A DNA stretch of 64,000 bases from Theocolax elegans. Taxonomy: Eukaryota; Arthropoda; Insecta; Hymenoptera; Cerocephalidae. Position numbers and translations under genes: made by a program. The notes beneath the pieces were generated by a model. That model saw only the letters and a program-made list of their open reading frames with translations, ran no database searches and was not told the origin of the DNA. The stretch lies in assembly GCA_026168455.1 (NCBI GenBank), contig CM047430.1, positions 66,875,044 to 66,939,043 of the forward strand. The letters run 5' to 3'. Positions 36,021 through 47,348 of this stretch are shown here, piece by piece. The stretch's first letter is position 1. Every line of letters starts with the position of its first letter.

Positions 36021-36314
36021 ATGTTCCAGGTTTACCGGGCTGTCATGATAAATTTTATTACAAAATTCTCTCCCTGTTGTAGTGTTTTAAATATATATAT
36101 TACATTACTTTCATCTATTTTCACGTATACGGAAAACAGAGACGTTGTATATGAACCAGTAATCGTTGAATCGCTCACGAACAAACTGAACGTTTGCACG
36201 AAAGTAGCCATTATCGCGGATAAAATAAATGTAGATATTCCATTTGATATATACTTATGGAATGAAAGCGAGGTACTACAGTTAAAAGATAATATATTGG
36301 TGGTCTCACGCTGC
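36021..36314 (+). CDS. Candidate first exon of a secreted/receptor protein
   Basis: The frame is open from ATG at 36021 (a second Met at 36045 begins MINFITKFSPCC) to TGC at 36312-36314. GTAAAT follows immediately as a consensus-like donor at 36315, so the TA-repeat tail of the raw frame would be intronic. From the second Met, a basic start and a hydrophobic stretch (CSVLNIYITLLSSIF) look like a signal peptide. The mature part, with VVYEPVIVESLTNKLNVC, KVAIIADKINVDIPFDIYLW and the glycosylation sequon NES, has protein-like composition. A possible next exon in phase 0 follows TTCTTCACAG at 36441 but meets a stop at 36531. No family is assigned; an ectodomain N-terminus such as that of a divergent receptor is a guess. 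Confidence 0.35.
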
Positions 36315-36320
36315 GTAAAT

Positions 36321-36348
36321 AAATATATATATATATATATATATATAT
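36321..36348. repeat. (TA)n microsatellite
   Basis: An alternating TA run directly follows the possible donor at 36315. Confidence 0.95.
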
Positions 36349-36351
36349 GAA

Positions 36352-36830
36352 AAACCAAACTCGTTTTCTGACTGAGAGAGTGAGAGTCGCGTAGCGCAAA
36401 TCCTTTTTCGAAATTCTGTCTCTCTATATCTTCTTCACAGCACGTCACCACCGGCGATGCAATAAATTCCACCGGGTTTAGGGCTCAAAAATATTTCCGA
36501 GAACCGAGGCTAGACAAAAATGATGCTGACTAGCGCGTATACGTATATACATATATATATATATACGCGGACTCGCGCGGACGCCGTTGCGCGACGTGTA
36601 TTTCATATATCGAGATTCAGGGTTGGAATGAAGCGATTCCACGCACACGCACACGCACACGCACACGCGGACGGCCGGGTAGATGAGAAAAAAGCGCGAC
36701 GAGCACGCGGTACGTATGTGTATAGCCAGTCTCGTTGGTACAACTGGAAGCGAGTGAACGTACCTGCGGCAACGGCCTCTTAAATAAAGTCTCTTTACAG
36801 GCTGCCACAATGTTCGTAGCGACCACTTGC
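36352..36830. other. CpG-rich island with microsatellites
   Basis: This is a CpG-rich stretch (GCGCGGACGCCGTTGCGCG; GCGCGACGAGCACGCGG) with a short (TA)n, a (CACACG)n tract at about 36641-36668 and the 13-mer TGCGGCAACGGCC, which also occurs near 41747. Frames on both strands pass through the repeats and are not credible genes. It could be a promoter-proximal or enhancer region. Confidence 0.35.
36641..36668. repeat. (CACACG)n tract
   Basis: CGCACA units are repeated about four times. Confidence 0.9.
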
Positions 36831-36987
36831 TGCTAGGTTGTTGGTTCTCGTATAACTCAAGAGGTGCTTCCACGATGTTGATTGCACTTCTCTCTGGTTA
36901 TACTGCTACGACAATAATTGAATACATCAACAAGATGCCGCATTGCCTCTTCTTGTTACGTTTTCGATCACAACCTACACGAACCGG

Positions 36988-37076
36988 GAGAGAGCGAGAG
37001 AGAGAGAGAGAGAGGGAGGAAGAGAGTGAAAGAGAGAAAGAGAAAGACGGAGAGAGAGAGAGAAAGAGAGAGAGAA
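36988..37076. repeat. Imperfect (GA)n purine tract
   Basis: About 90 bp of almost pure purine, with GAGAGA and GAAAGA runs broken by GTGAAAG and GACGG. Confidence 0.95.
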
Positions 37077-37530
37077 TTGAAGGATCCTCTTTACTTCGGG
37101 TCCGTCGGAAACAAGACCGTTCGACCGAGGCTAAACTGTCCGACGGATCGGGATGCTGCACTGAGGGAAAGACAAGCGTACCTTCAATTCCTCTTTATTT
37201 TCTTTATAAATACATGTTTACATCAAACAAACTATTATAGTAAGATAAAAGATATTTGTTACATATGTGTATTGTACACATAGAAAATAATTTATTTAAG
37301 ATATTTATTAATGATCAACAATTATGGAAATTATGTTTGTTAAATATATATAAATAAATATTTTATTATAAAATAAATTATTCTCTCAACCCAGATACGT
37401 AGAAATTAAAAATATAAAACATAAATTTATTAATATACTTAAATAAATTTATAAATAATATTTTACTATATAAACTAATAATGCGTATTAAAGTTATAGA
37501 ATATAGTAAATCCAAATTTAATAAATCTTT
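37077..37530. other. Short CpG patch then AT-rich spacer
   Basis: 37080-37180 is moderately GC-rich (GGGTCCGTCGG, CCGACGGATCGGG). The rest is AT-rich and featureless. Confidence 0.5.
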
Positions 37531-38660
37531 ACGGCTTTGTGTACGTAAAACTGTTGTGTTTTGTATTTATATTGTTTTTTTTTATAATGACATTGAATGA
37601 GATACAATAAGGAGAGTACCAGTGATTTGGTCAGACGTAATACAGGCATAAATTACACCACATTTACATATTTTCAACATCATTTATTTTTAATTATTTC
37701 TTCAATCTTTTAATTATTTATTTTATTTTGATTGGCAATTAATTAATTATATACACAATCTATTTTAAATTCATTATTTTATACGGAATAGCAATAAGTC
37801 GTCTAATTATTATTATCCCAATGCTTGATGAGGTATTTCTGGTTGTATCTTTTCATTTTAAGATTAATTAAAAACTACTTAATATAATTATTCTAAATTA
37901 ATTGAAGAAATGCATTTAATTTAAATTATAAAAAACGGTTCTTATTATTTAATAAGTATAGTTATTTTTATTTGAGAGGTGTCAACATACTGTTCGAAAT
38001 AGCAAGAAAGGTCCCTAAAAATTAGCTCAAACCAGAATATAAATTATATTTTAATCTATTTAATGGTTAAATAATGAGGGAAAAAGCGTTTCACCGGGAG
38101 GATAAAAATGGGCACATTTTTCGCCTATTTTTCACCTATTTTTCGACCATTCTATTTAGAATATCTATTTATTACCTATTTAATAGAATACGATTTCTAC
38201 TATAGGGGTGTAAAGAAAAACTATATCGCAATAATCAATTTTGACCTGCACGATTGTAGGATTTTATATAAGTATATAAGTGTAAAATAAAATAAATAAA
38301 ATAAACTTAAAATACTTTTGAATGCTATCTTCTTAGAAGCAAAACATCTGGCTTGAGTATATTGATAAAAGTAATAACAATGCAATCTCCGCACAGTCCA
38401 TCAATAGTTTTTAAATATGCAGTCGAGTTAACATTATTTAAGTAAATCAGCTGGCTGGCGTAACTTTTTACGTCGTAAAACGGATTACTTAAATAAAAAA
38501 CTATACTACACTATTTTGTGTTACTTTTTTTCCCGTGTAGTAGAATTTTAAAACCATAATTTAACCAATTTCTGGTGAAAAGAACGTAATATTTTGTTAA
38601 CTTTTATAAAAATTAATCAAACGTTAGAGTTATATTTAAATGTGTTTATCAAAAAACCAT
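37531..38660. repeat. Tandem duplication 7, copy A (1.13 kb)
   Basis: The unit begins ACGGCTTTGTGTACG and is repeated head-to-tail at 38661. The copy has an uninterrupted site (TATATACACAATCTATT at 37748-37764) where copy B carries a 565 bp insertion. A 60-codon frame (38108) occurs in both copies but is Phe/Tyr/Ile-rich, with no recognisable domain. It resembles parts of the inserted element (AAAAAGCGTTTCA motif), so it is probably mobile-element-derived. Confidence 0.9.
38434..38496. repeat. 12 bp perfect inverted repeat
   Basis: TTATTTAAGTAA and TTACTTAAATAA bracket a 39-base loop that includes CAGCTGGCTGGCG. The same structure lies at 40129-40191 in copy B. Confidence 0.8.
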
Positions 38661-38884
38661 ACGGCTTTGTGTACGTAAAACTGTTGTGTTTTGTATTTAT
38701 ATTGTTTTTTTTATAATGACATTGAATGAGATACAATAAGGAGAGTACCAGTGATTTGGTCAGACGTAATACAGGCATAAATTACACCACATTTACATAT
38801 TTTCATCATCATTTATTTTTAATTATTTCTTCAATCTTTTAATTATTTATTTTATTTTGATTAGCAATAATTAATTATATACAG

Positions 38885-39449
38885 CCCTGGTGGAATCAAC
38901 AAAAATTTTGTAGCCATTTACTGAGTAGCGTTCTCATATCAATCTATAAACTAACTAGGACGCTTGGTCAGGTCGTGTACAGGAATGAAACGCTTTTTCG
39001 AACCTTTCCTGCCTATTTCATGGTTTTCATTCCATTTTACAAACCTTTTCTGAACATTAAAAATGCTTTTGGAATTTTAAGTAGACTAAGAAAAATGGGC
39101 CATTTTAGCTAGGAATAATAGCTATGTACAAGCTCCTAAAAATGATTTGGCTCAATTTGAGAGAAAAATGGTAAATGTTAAAATATCTTTAAAAGTACTA
39201 TTTATATAGCGTAAATAAGCGTCTGTATCTATTACAAATGGTAAAACCGATCAAATTTCACAACACGCTTCAAGTTTTGTTTACAGGATTACCCGAAAAG
39301 TTGTTTCATATTTGATGAAGGTTATGTCCATCTAAGAAATGGTTAAGAAAGGTGTGAAAAAGCGTTTCATTTTGAGATAGAACCTGACCAATTTCACTGG
39401 CCATTTCTTAATTTCAAGCCCATTTTTCATATTTAAAATTCTACTAGGG
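38885..39449. mobile_element. 565 bp non-autonomous TIR element, present in one copy only
   Basis: The ends are CCCTGGTGGAATC on the left and a near reverse complement, AATTCTACTAGGG, on the right. An inner inverted pair (GAAACGCTTTTTCGAA and AAAAAGCGTTTCA) lies further in. The empty site is visible in duplication 7 copy A. The junctions (TATATACAG on the left, AGAATCTATT on the right) do not give a clear target duplication. The interior has no transposase, and the superfamily is not assigned. Confidence 0.8.
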
Positions 39450-40128
39450 AGAATCTATTTTAAATTCATTATTTTATAGGGAATAGCAATAAGTCGTCTA
39501 ATTATTATTATCCCAATGCTTGATGAGGTATTTCTGGTTGTATCTTTTCATTTTAAGATTAATTAAAAACTACTTAATACAATTATTCTAAATTAATTGA
39601 AGAAATGCATTTAATTTAAATTATAAAAACGGTTCTTATTATTTAATAAGTATAGTTATTTTTATTTGAGAGGTGTCAACATACTGTTCGAAATAGCAAG
39701 AAAGGTCCCTAAAAATTAGCTCAAACCAGAATATAAATTATATTTTAATCTATTTAATGGTTAAATAATGAGGGAAAAAGCGTTTCACCGGGAGGATAAA
39801 AATGGGCACATTTTTCGCCTATTTTTCACCTATTTTTCGACCATTCTATTTAGAATATCTATTTATTACCTATTTAATAGAATACGATTTCTACTATAGG
39901 GGTGTAAAGAAAAACTATATCGCAATAATCAATTTTGACCTGCACGATTGTAGGATTTTATATAAGTATATAAGTGTAAAATAAAATAAATAAAATAAAC
40001 TTAAAATACTTTTGAATGCTATCTTCTTAGAAGCAAAACATCTGGCTTGAGTATATTGATAAAAAGTAATAACAATGCAATCTCCGCACAGTCCATCAAT
40101 AGTTTTTAAATATGCAGTCGAGTTAACA

Positions 40129-40191
40129 TTATTTAAGTAAATCAGCTGGCTGGCGTAACTTTTTACGTCGTAAAACGGATTACTTAAATAA
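40129..40191. repeat. 12 bp perfect inverted repeat, second copy
   Basis: This is the copy of 38434-38496 in duplication 7 copy B. Confidence 0.8.
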
Positions 40192-40359
40192 AAACTATAC
40201 TACACTATTTTGTGTTACTTTTTTTCCCCGTGTAGTAGAATTTTAAAACCATAATTTAACCAATTTCTGGTGAAAAGAACGTAATATTTTGTTAACTTTT
40301 ATAAAAAATTAATCAAACGTTAGAGTTATATTTAAATGTGTTTATCAAAAAACCATACG

Positions 40360-41480
40360 TATTAAATGTACATCAATATTAAAGTTCAAGTGTTTGTATG
40401 TTTTTAATTTTAAATGTATATTTATATAATAAAACCAAACCAGATCTCATGAAACATAAGATGCTTAGAGTAAGTATTAAAATATGTGAAAAGGATACAA
40501 GTAACCGTAAATAGTTCGTTTAACCAAACAGTATAAACGAAATCATAATATATATATAAAAGTATTTATATATTAAATTTATTTAATATAATATATTCGT
40601 CGTGCGTATTTTCTAATGATTCAAGCTGAATGATTCGTTGAACCAAATAAATTTGTACACAAAGCTATATAGTAAGTTTAATGATTAAATTCAGTTATAC
40701 ATTATAATAGATTATGTATTTTAACTATTCAAAAATAGTTGGCAAACCCACTCCTCGTAGGTAAATTTAACTGATTGTTTTACTCGTCGTGTTTTTGTTA
40801 GGCAAATATAGTTGCTCAACCTAACCAACTTTTTTCGTGCTATTTTGTACGACTAACTCGTTAATTCAATAATTAAAATTTTATTTTAATCGATCACTTT
40901 GAAAGTGCACGTATTTCTCTTGTATATATCAATACTACATTATCATGAAGATATTTACCATTTACCTGTCATATAAAATTATTTTGAAAAATTGAACGGG
41001 AATTCCCGTCTTTCCGGGATTAGCATACTACTATTATAGTTTCATGGAAATAAAATATTAATTACATTTAACTTTACTATTAAAAATTCATCAATTTCCT
41101 GTCACTCAACCAAATCCTAAAACGTATAACCCGTGATTTTCAAAAAATCCTTTCTCGCAGAATATTGCAACTAATTTTCGCGTCTACCTTTGGTATTGTA
41201 CGCCGCAAAAATGTATATCCAAGGCTAACCACCGTATCATCCTTAACGTTCATTGTTTTCCATAGATAAAATTTCGTCGAGATACGAGCGAAACGCTATA
41301 CACACAAGCATATTTCAAGAACCGGAATCATCAGAGAGACGTATTATCCTGTAAAATAAAAGTAAAAAGGAAATAAGGAATATATAAAGAATAGAAAATA
41401 AAAATGATCGCGCGTAGATTTACTATTAAAGATTTCACCGATTTCTCGTTGCATCGACGAGTGATTTAAGATCTTGGCAT

Positions 41481-41483
<3 letters not shown>
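40360..41483. other. AT-rich spacer, no feature seen
   Basis: This is single-copy AT-rich sequence. A short palindromic GGGAATTCCC lies near 41000. No gene is supported. Confidence 0.55.

Positions 41484-41519
<36 letters not shown>
41484..41519. repeat. (GA)n microsatellite
   Basis: An uninterrupted GA run of about 36 bp. Confidence 0.95.
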
Positions 41520-41521
<2 letters not shown>

Positions 41522-41559
41522 CCCCTACACACGCGGGCGTCCAGCATCTCCTAAGCGTA

Positions 41560-41960
41560 TTCTCATCGCTTCATCGCTACAGGTTTCTCTCGCTCGCTTG
41601 AAATATACGTATATATACCATATTATATATGGGCGTTCCGTAGTGCACCGGACGAGCCAATTGTACAGCCGTCGGTTATCCGCATTCGTTGGACACACGG
41701 CCGGCCATTATATAGACAATGATGGTCGGCGCATAAATATTCACGCTGCGGCAACGGCCATAAATGCTACCGTCGCTCCAACGTATATGCATACACACAC
41801 ACACACACACACACGCACGCATGTGTACGTATAGGTATATACAGGTACGTATGCACACTGGGAACTATCTTCAACGGAGATACGGGGTTGCACGCTTCGA
41901 ATTTTCTTTCGCGCGCTCGGCCGATACTTTTTGACGCGAGCGTACCCGCGTTATGAAACC
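41560..41960. other. CpG-rich island with (CA)n
   Basis: This GC-balanced region (GGACACACGGCCGGCC, GCGGCAACGGCCATAAATG, CGCGCGCTCGGCCG) contains a (CA)n tract at 41791-41815. It shares a 13-mer with the island at 36.8 kb. No credible frame is present; a regulatory island is a possibility. Confidence 0.35.
41791..41815. repeat. (CA)n microsatellite
   Basis: A CA run ends in CGCACGCATG. Confidence 0.95.
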
Positions 41961-43200
41961 TTCGACTTTTGAATAATTATATACACACGGTAGGTATACC
42001 TTGGAAACCAAACGTTTTACGATCACTCCGAGAAGAATACCTTGCCGAGCTCAAATTGCGCTTTACGCTCGATTGGTTTAATTTCGCACAAAGTGTTATC
42101 ATTTTTTATGGTTGATAATCGGTTTTCCACTTTGCTTCTCGGTCCTCTTGTACAACTTTATTACCATTGTTCGTCGTTTATTAAAAAAAACTCATCGTTT
42201 TCTATGTCAGTTATTTTTCTTTAAATTAATTTTGTTTTTAACAGTGCGGAGAGAAAATATTACTTACTAAAAATATTGTGGATTAAAATTGTTTTGCCAT
42301 ATTACATTTGGTCGAAGTTTATCTCCCGTCTCGAAAAAATTATCTCGCATGTACTACCTCGTCATCCTCAATATTTGAGTATGTTTTATTCATTTGTTGC
42401 AACAAATATAATAATCGAAAATTAGTATTGCTATCAATGTTTCTATAATGTTCTTATGTTGGTCCGATATTTAATATTTTTTATTCTATAATATAAGTTG
42501 TTGAAATTTTCGAGTAATAGCCGCGAATCTCAATTTTATACCTAATCGTTACTAAATTGTTAATAAATTTCTGTAAAACGGTATGTTATTATTTATTAAT
42601 AATTAAGCAAAAATTCATTTTTTCGGAAAATTTGATCCGTAAACTTCTCCTGTACGACAATGCGTTAATTCACTGAGGGAAAATCTATTAATAAATAATT
42701 TAATGCGTCAAATAAATTTACTTTTTGGTATACGAATTAATGCAGTTAAATTACAATTTATTGAATTATTTCAATTTTTATTTCGTTGTAAATTTTGTAT
42801 CGATTACAGATGTTGACCTTAAATTCTTTCTTGAAATGTGTAATTACACGGATGATAAAAATTAATTGATATAATATATAAAATTCCATTAAAAGGAATG
42901 TTTCCCTTAATTGTGCAACACCAAAAAGAAAGACAAGAAATCTCTGAGAATGCTAAATGTCGTTGAAAACATAGTGTTCGGCGTTATTGTAAATACGCGT
43001 AAAATCTGTAAATATTTTTTTTTATTGCCGTATCTCGGTGAAAATGAGAAGCGATTTGCTTGCTCCCTTCCAATTTTAAATGAGAGAAAAGAATTTTTGT
43101 ACAAAAGTACTTGCCGCTCGATGGTAAATTACAAGACAGCAACGCACCGGTTTCTATATATATATACATTATTTTTTTCCTCCATCTAACAAACAGAAAC
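41961..43200. other. AT-rich spacer, no supported gene
   Basis: Several overlapping frames near 42907-43268 lie on both strands with no splice or coding evidence. Nothing else is recognised. Confidence 0.5.
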
Positions 43201-43259
43201 GTCATTAAAATTTCGCGAAAGATACGGGGTTTACAGTTACGCACACACGCGAAAACCAA

Positions 43260-43760
43260 AGTCTCCACTTACACAGAGTTATCTCGACGCGGGATCTTCT
43301 CGTTCCTCGTTTTTATTTTAGTGCCGCTTCGTCTCTCCGGGCATCTCCGGCCTTCCCTTTCTCCCTTTGAAATTCCCTCTACGTACTCGTTTTTCCGCAG
43401 CAGCCTCCCTCTCGACTCTTCTTCTCGTCCCTCCTTCTCCTTCGTCCTCTTCTTCTTCTCCGCCTTCTCTTTTACTTTTTTTTTCTCCTTTCATCTTCTT
43501 CTTTTTATCCTCGGCCATCGGTGAATCGTTCGATATACATCCTCGCTCGTCCCCTCCAACTCGTTCCTTCGGGCCACCTCCTCCTCGTCTTCCTTTTCTC
43601 CAATCCTACAAGGGGAGAGTTTGAAAGGTGAGACTGAGAAAGGAGATTAACAGAGAGAGAGTGAGAGAGGCATAGAGATAGCCGAGCATCGGCGCGCGTT
43701 TAGGGAAGACTTTAAATTCTTCGGCTAATCCGTTTGAGGCGAAAGGGCCGGAGCGCGAGA
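43260..43760. other. CpG- and CT-rich region
   Basis: The region holds a plus-strand pyrimidine-rich stretch (about 43330-43620: CTTCTTCTTCTCC, CCTCCTCCTCG) and then a CpG-containing stretch (GCATCGGCGCGCGTTTAGGG). Frames through it are Ser/Pro/Phe low-complexity and are rejected. It may be a degenerate CT microsatellite inside an island. Confidence 0.4.
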
Positions 43761-46030
43761 AACTTTGAAGAAAAAAAATGAACCAACGATGAGCGAAATT
43801 CTTTTTTGTCGCCCAAGAATTTATGGCTGGTATGCTAAAAGCCAGCGTTAAAAAAATTTTTACGATTCGTAAGAGTATTACGTGCACGCGATTTACCTTG
43901 ATTTCTTTTTTTCTTCTTATTTAATTATTATTATATTACTGTTACTCAATCACTTTTTCTTTTTAATTCCTCGATTTAATCTCATTAAATTTGAATTTGA
44001 AATGTATTCCTGCGTTTTTATAATGATTAACAATACTTCGGGACAAAATTATCATAGTTTAAATCTTTGAAAAAATCGATTGTGTGCGATAGAGTGTTAA
44101 ATCTTCATAATCTCGTGTAAAATAATTGTACAGATGAGTTTATAAAAATTAGATAAAACTTCTCACATATACTTCTTTGATAAAGTAACTTTTTACAAAT
44201 GCACTTACATTTCATAGGACGTAATAAAGGCTTAAAGTATATTTCTATTCGAGTAATTGACTCGTTACGTGATTTATTAACATTTGACGAGAAATATCAA
44301 GTTGATTGTATTATCAAATAATTATTTCGAGAGAAAATAAACGGCAGGATTATAAACACATCATTACATTTTTAAAACCTATTTCGCTTTCTTCATAGCT
44401 GTATTATCATCGTTTAAGTGTAATATGAACACACGCCATATTCTTCAGTTTAAGTGTTCAAAATTCTCCTCTTCCTTTTTTTTTTGTTGTCTCCCTCTCT
44501 TTCGCGCGCGCACACACGCGCGCATATATAGTAATTCCTTAATATACATCCGTAAGTATAAGAGAATGAGTTTTAGTCGGAGAATCTCGAAAGGTAAGAA
44601 GAAGAAGCCAGACATTTCGAATATTTTCATTTTAGGCATATGCATCGGCTCGTCTCGTCACTCTGTTTCTACTCTTCTATTTTTAATGGAGCTCGTCTCG
44701 TATCCCGAGGCATTAAAATTCGAGAAGTGGCACTCGAATCCCGAATGATTTGTGCTCCTGTTGGAAACTGGTTTCACTTCCCTTCCTCTTTTTTTTTTTG
44801 CCCCCATCCTCTCTCAAATGATAGAGCGTATACGTGTATACCTCTCGACTGGGTGGGATCCATTTCTCTCTTTGGATTTTTCAATGCAGTCACCAAACTC
44901 GTGGGAGTGGCAAAAAACTCTAACGCTTCGTTTTGTTGGTCGACGGTATGACTTACCGATTTCGTATCTTCATTTTTATTGGTCGAGCTCGTACCCGTTT
45001 AAATCTACGAAAACCCTTCGACCGCGATTACTCAAAATTTATATCTTAAAAAAAAATTGTTACGCTTTATCATTTGACGTTGTATTTTCTCTATATACGT
45101 GAGAATAAGGTTTACTTTATATATATATATATTTTCGAATTCCTGTCGTTCGTGCACTTTTTAAACGGTGTTTTTTTTATACCTGAGATATCGCTTTATA
45201 ACCTTGAGAGCAATAAAAAATATGACCTTACGGGGTCATTACACTTCTTAAAGAATTTTTTTTTCTGAAATTTTCACAATGGATGTGCATTTTATAGTGA
45301 AAACTTTGAATACAAAGTTCAGGTTGGCGAAGAAGCTGCAATATTTTACACCTGAGAGATATACTAAATGATTGAAACGTAATGCGGTAAAGATTAGTAG
45401 AATTTTGTTAAATTTTCCAAATTGTACATTGCATTTCGTATGTATAATTAATATTTAAAGGATAATTTGAAAAACATTATACTTAAGAACGTGATGATTG
45501 TTGAATTTTTAAAATACTTTTCAAAATGTCAATATTTGTATGAATACACATTGATATAAGCTCAGATTTTATAGACTCGTATGGCAGCCAGAAATATATT
45601 TATTATGGATAAAATTATTAAATAATTTCATATAAATATATGAAAATATAATTTACGGAAACAAATAATTATTTAAATAAAAATGGAATATAATTAATTA
45701 TATATTAATTTGACATTCTCATAAAAGAAATTTGTTATTTAATAGTCGTTAACAATAATGATATTTGAAAAAATGTTGATCAAAAATGATCATTTCGCTT
45801 ATAATGTCGAAAATTGCTGAATAATTTTGCTAATACAAAATCACGCAAAATTTAATTCAATAATTAGTAGATTACAGTAAACTGCTAATTACGAGATATA
45901 CATGTGTAAATCATCAAGTTATTATGATTTTACGTTGAAGACTCTGGTTATGGGATAAACGCAGTTATAAAAAATAAAATCGCTAATGAAACAAGAGGGA
46001 ATCTAATATACGAAGGGGTTAATTTCTCTC
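43761..46030. other. Mostly AT-rich spacer, no supported gene
   Basis: This includes a moderately balanced segment at 44480-45000 with overlapping frames in several phases. None has convincing coding character. A short (TA)n lies near 45118. Confidence 0.45.
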
Positions 46031-46039
46031 TTTCGCTGC

Positions 46040-46062
46040 CTCCCTCTCTCTCTCTCTCTCGT
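46040..46062. repeat. (CT)n microsatellite
   Basis: A short CT run is followed by GTGTGCGCGC. Confidence 0.9.
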
Positions 46063-46311
46063 GTGCGCGCTCTGTCTCTATGGAAGGAACAAAAAGGGCA
46101 TAAGTACAGTTTTAAAGAAGAATCATCATCCCTGACAGAGATTACGCGGAACTCGTTTGTATTTTAGACATCATCATCCTTCATCGTGAAACCTCTTACG
46201 AACCGCATCGAGTTAGTTAATCGTCTGGTCGACCAAACAATTAAAACCAGAGCCAAGTAAAAGATCCGAGGTGCTTATTACCTCATCTCTCTTTCAAATA
46301 TTTTTCTTTTC

Positions 46312-46320
46312 TCCCTCCCT

Positions 46321-46377
<57 letters not shown>
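46312..46377. repeat. (CT)n microsatellite, ~65 bp
   Basis: A long CT run preceded by CCCTCC units. The Ser/Leu repeat frame over it is an artefact of the repeat. Confidence 0.95.
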
Positions 46378-46379
<2 letters not shown>

Positions 46380-46760
46380 GATTAAAGAGCGCGCGAACCG
46401 ATAATCGCGAGTCGAAAAAACGCTCGGATCCTAATTTCAGCCCTCGCGCGCAAGCAGCCAAGAAGAGAGACAGAGAAAAAAAAGGATGCAGAGAGGGCTA
46501 AGCGAGAGAAGACTGGTCATAAATACACGTGTAAATATATTGCAGTCGTTAAAAGCGCGCGCGCTCTCGGGCGCTGTAAAATTGTAGTGTGTACCTGAGG
46601 TTAAATCATTAAATCACCGTGCGAGTCGAGCCACTCTTACCTTGCTCCTTTACCTGCAGATTATACATATATGTAACGTGTGTGCGTGTGTGTCTGTGTA
46701 TAAGTGTCTACCCTTTTGCGCAAACCGTCACGGGGTTATACCGCGATGTACCATAAGAGC
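46378..46760. other. CpG-rich island
   Basis: Dense CpG (GAGCGCGCGAACCG, AAAAGCGCGCGCGCTC) with a (TG)n-like stretch near 46680. No coding frame is supported; it is possibly regulatory. Confidence 0.35.
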
Positions 46761-47060
46761 GTAGGTGGATACATAACGCGCCAACGTTAGCGCTCAATAT
46801 TTCAGCTATTATTTAAGACCCGAGTTTTTCATTTGCGCAATTACCTTGACTCGTTAATGAGATTGTCATTTTGCAAAGTTGTTAGGTTTATTGATTTATC
46901 ACCCTCCATGGATTTTAGCCTTATCAAGAGGCGATCGATCATACTTTTATTCATTTTCAAGATCTCGGTATTGAGGGGATATTTAATTTTTTAATATATA
47001 TAGTTATATTCTTTTTATTTTATATAGGAGTAAAGGGCACAGATTTTGTGTCTATAATTA

Positions 47061-47348
47061 CACTGAAAAAAATAGATTTTTGATTCAAGCGGAATTCTTC
47101 TTAAATATGCGTCAAACAGAAATCTGCTTGATCTAATGCAATTATTTTAGAATCAAGTAGAATATGCTTAAACTTAAAATATTGATCCTTTTGAATAACA
47201 ATTCCTTAAATTTTAAAAAAGTACGTTCCGCTTGATTACAAAAGAATCCGTTTGATTACAAAAGATTCGCATTAGATCAAGCAGATTTTCTGTTTGACGC
47301 ATATTTAAGAAGAATTTCGCTTGGATCAAAACTCTACTTTTTTCAGTG
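47061..47348. mobile_element. CACTG-ended MITE, copy 2 (288 bp)
   Basis: The ends are CACTGAAAAAAATAG and TTTTTTCAGTG with TA on both outer sides (ATTA before, TAAATG after), consistent with a TA target duplication. About 80 bp of inverted arms match copy 1 at 12241-12527. Flanks are unrelated to copy 1, so it is an independent insertion. No coding capacity is present. Confidence 0.9.

Larger units (their letters stand above)
38661..40359. repeat. Tandem duplication 7, copy B with insertion (1.7 kb)
   Basis: This is the second copy of 37531-38660, interrupted by an extra 565 bp at 38885-39449. Outside the insertion the copies differ by scattered indels and a few substitutions (CAACATCATT against CATCATCATT). 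Confidence 0.9.

Noticed and set aside
36478..37283. Several overlapping frames of 87-137 codons on both strands
   Set aside because: They are driven by (CACACG)n, (TA)n and (GA)n repeats that keep all phases open and give Arg/Glu, Val/Cys or Ser/Leu repeats.
44425..45102. Overlapping frames of 103-116 codons in three phases
   Set aside because: Three phases are open at once over T-rich balanced DNA, with no splice pattern or recognisable residues.
46271..46501. 76-codon frame with a Ser/Leu repeat
   Set aside because: It is a translation of the (CT)n microsatellite.
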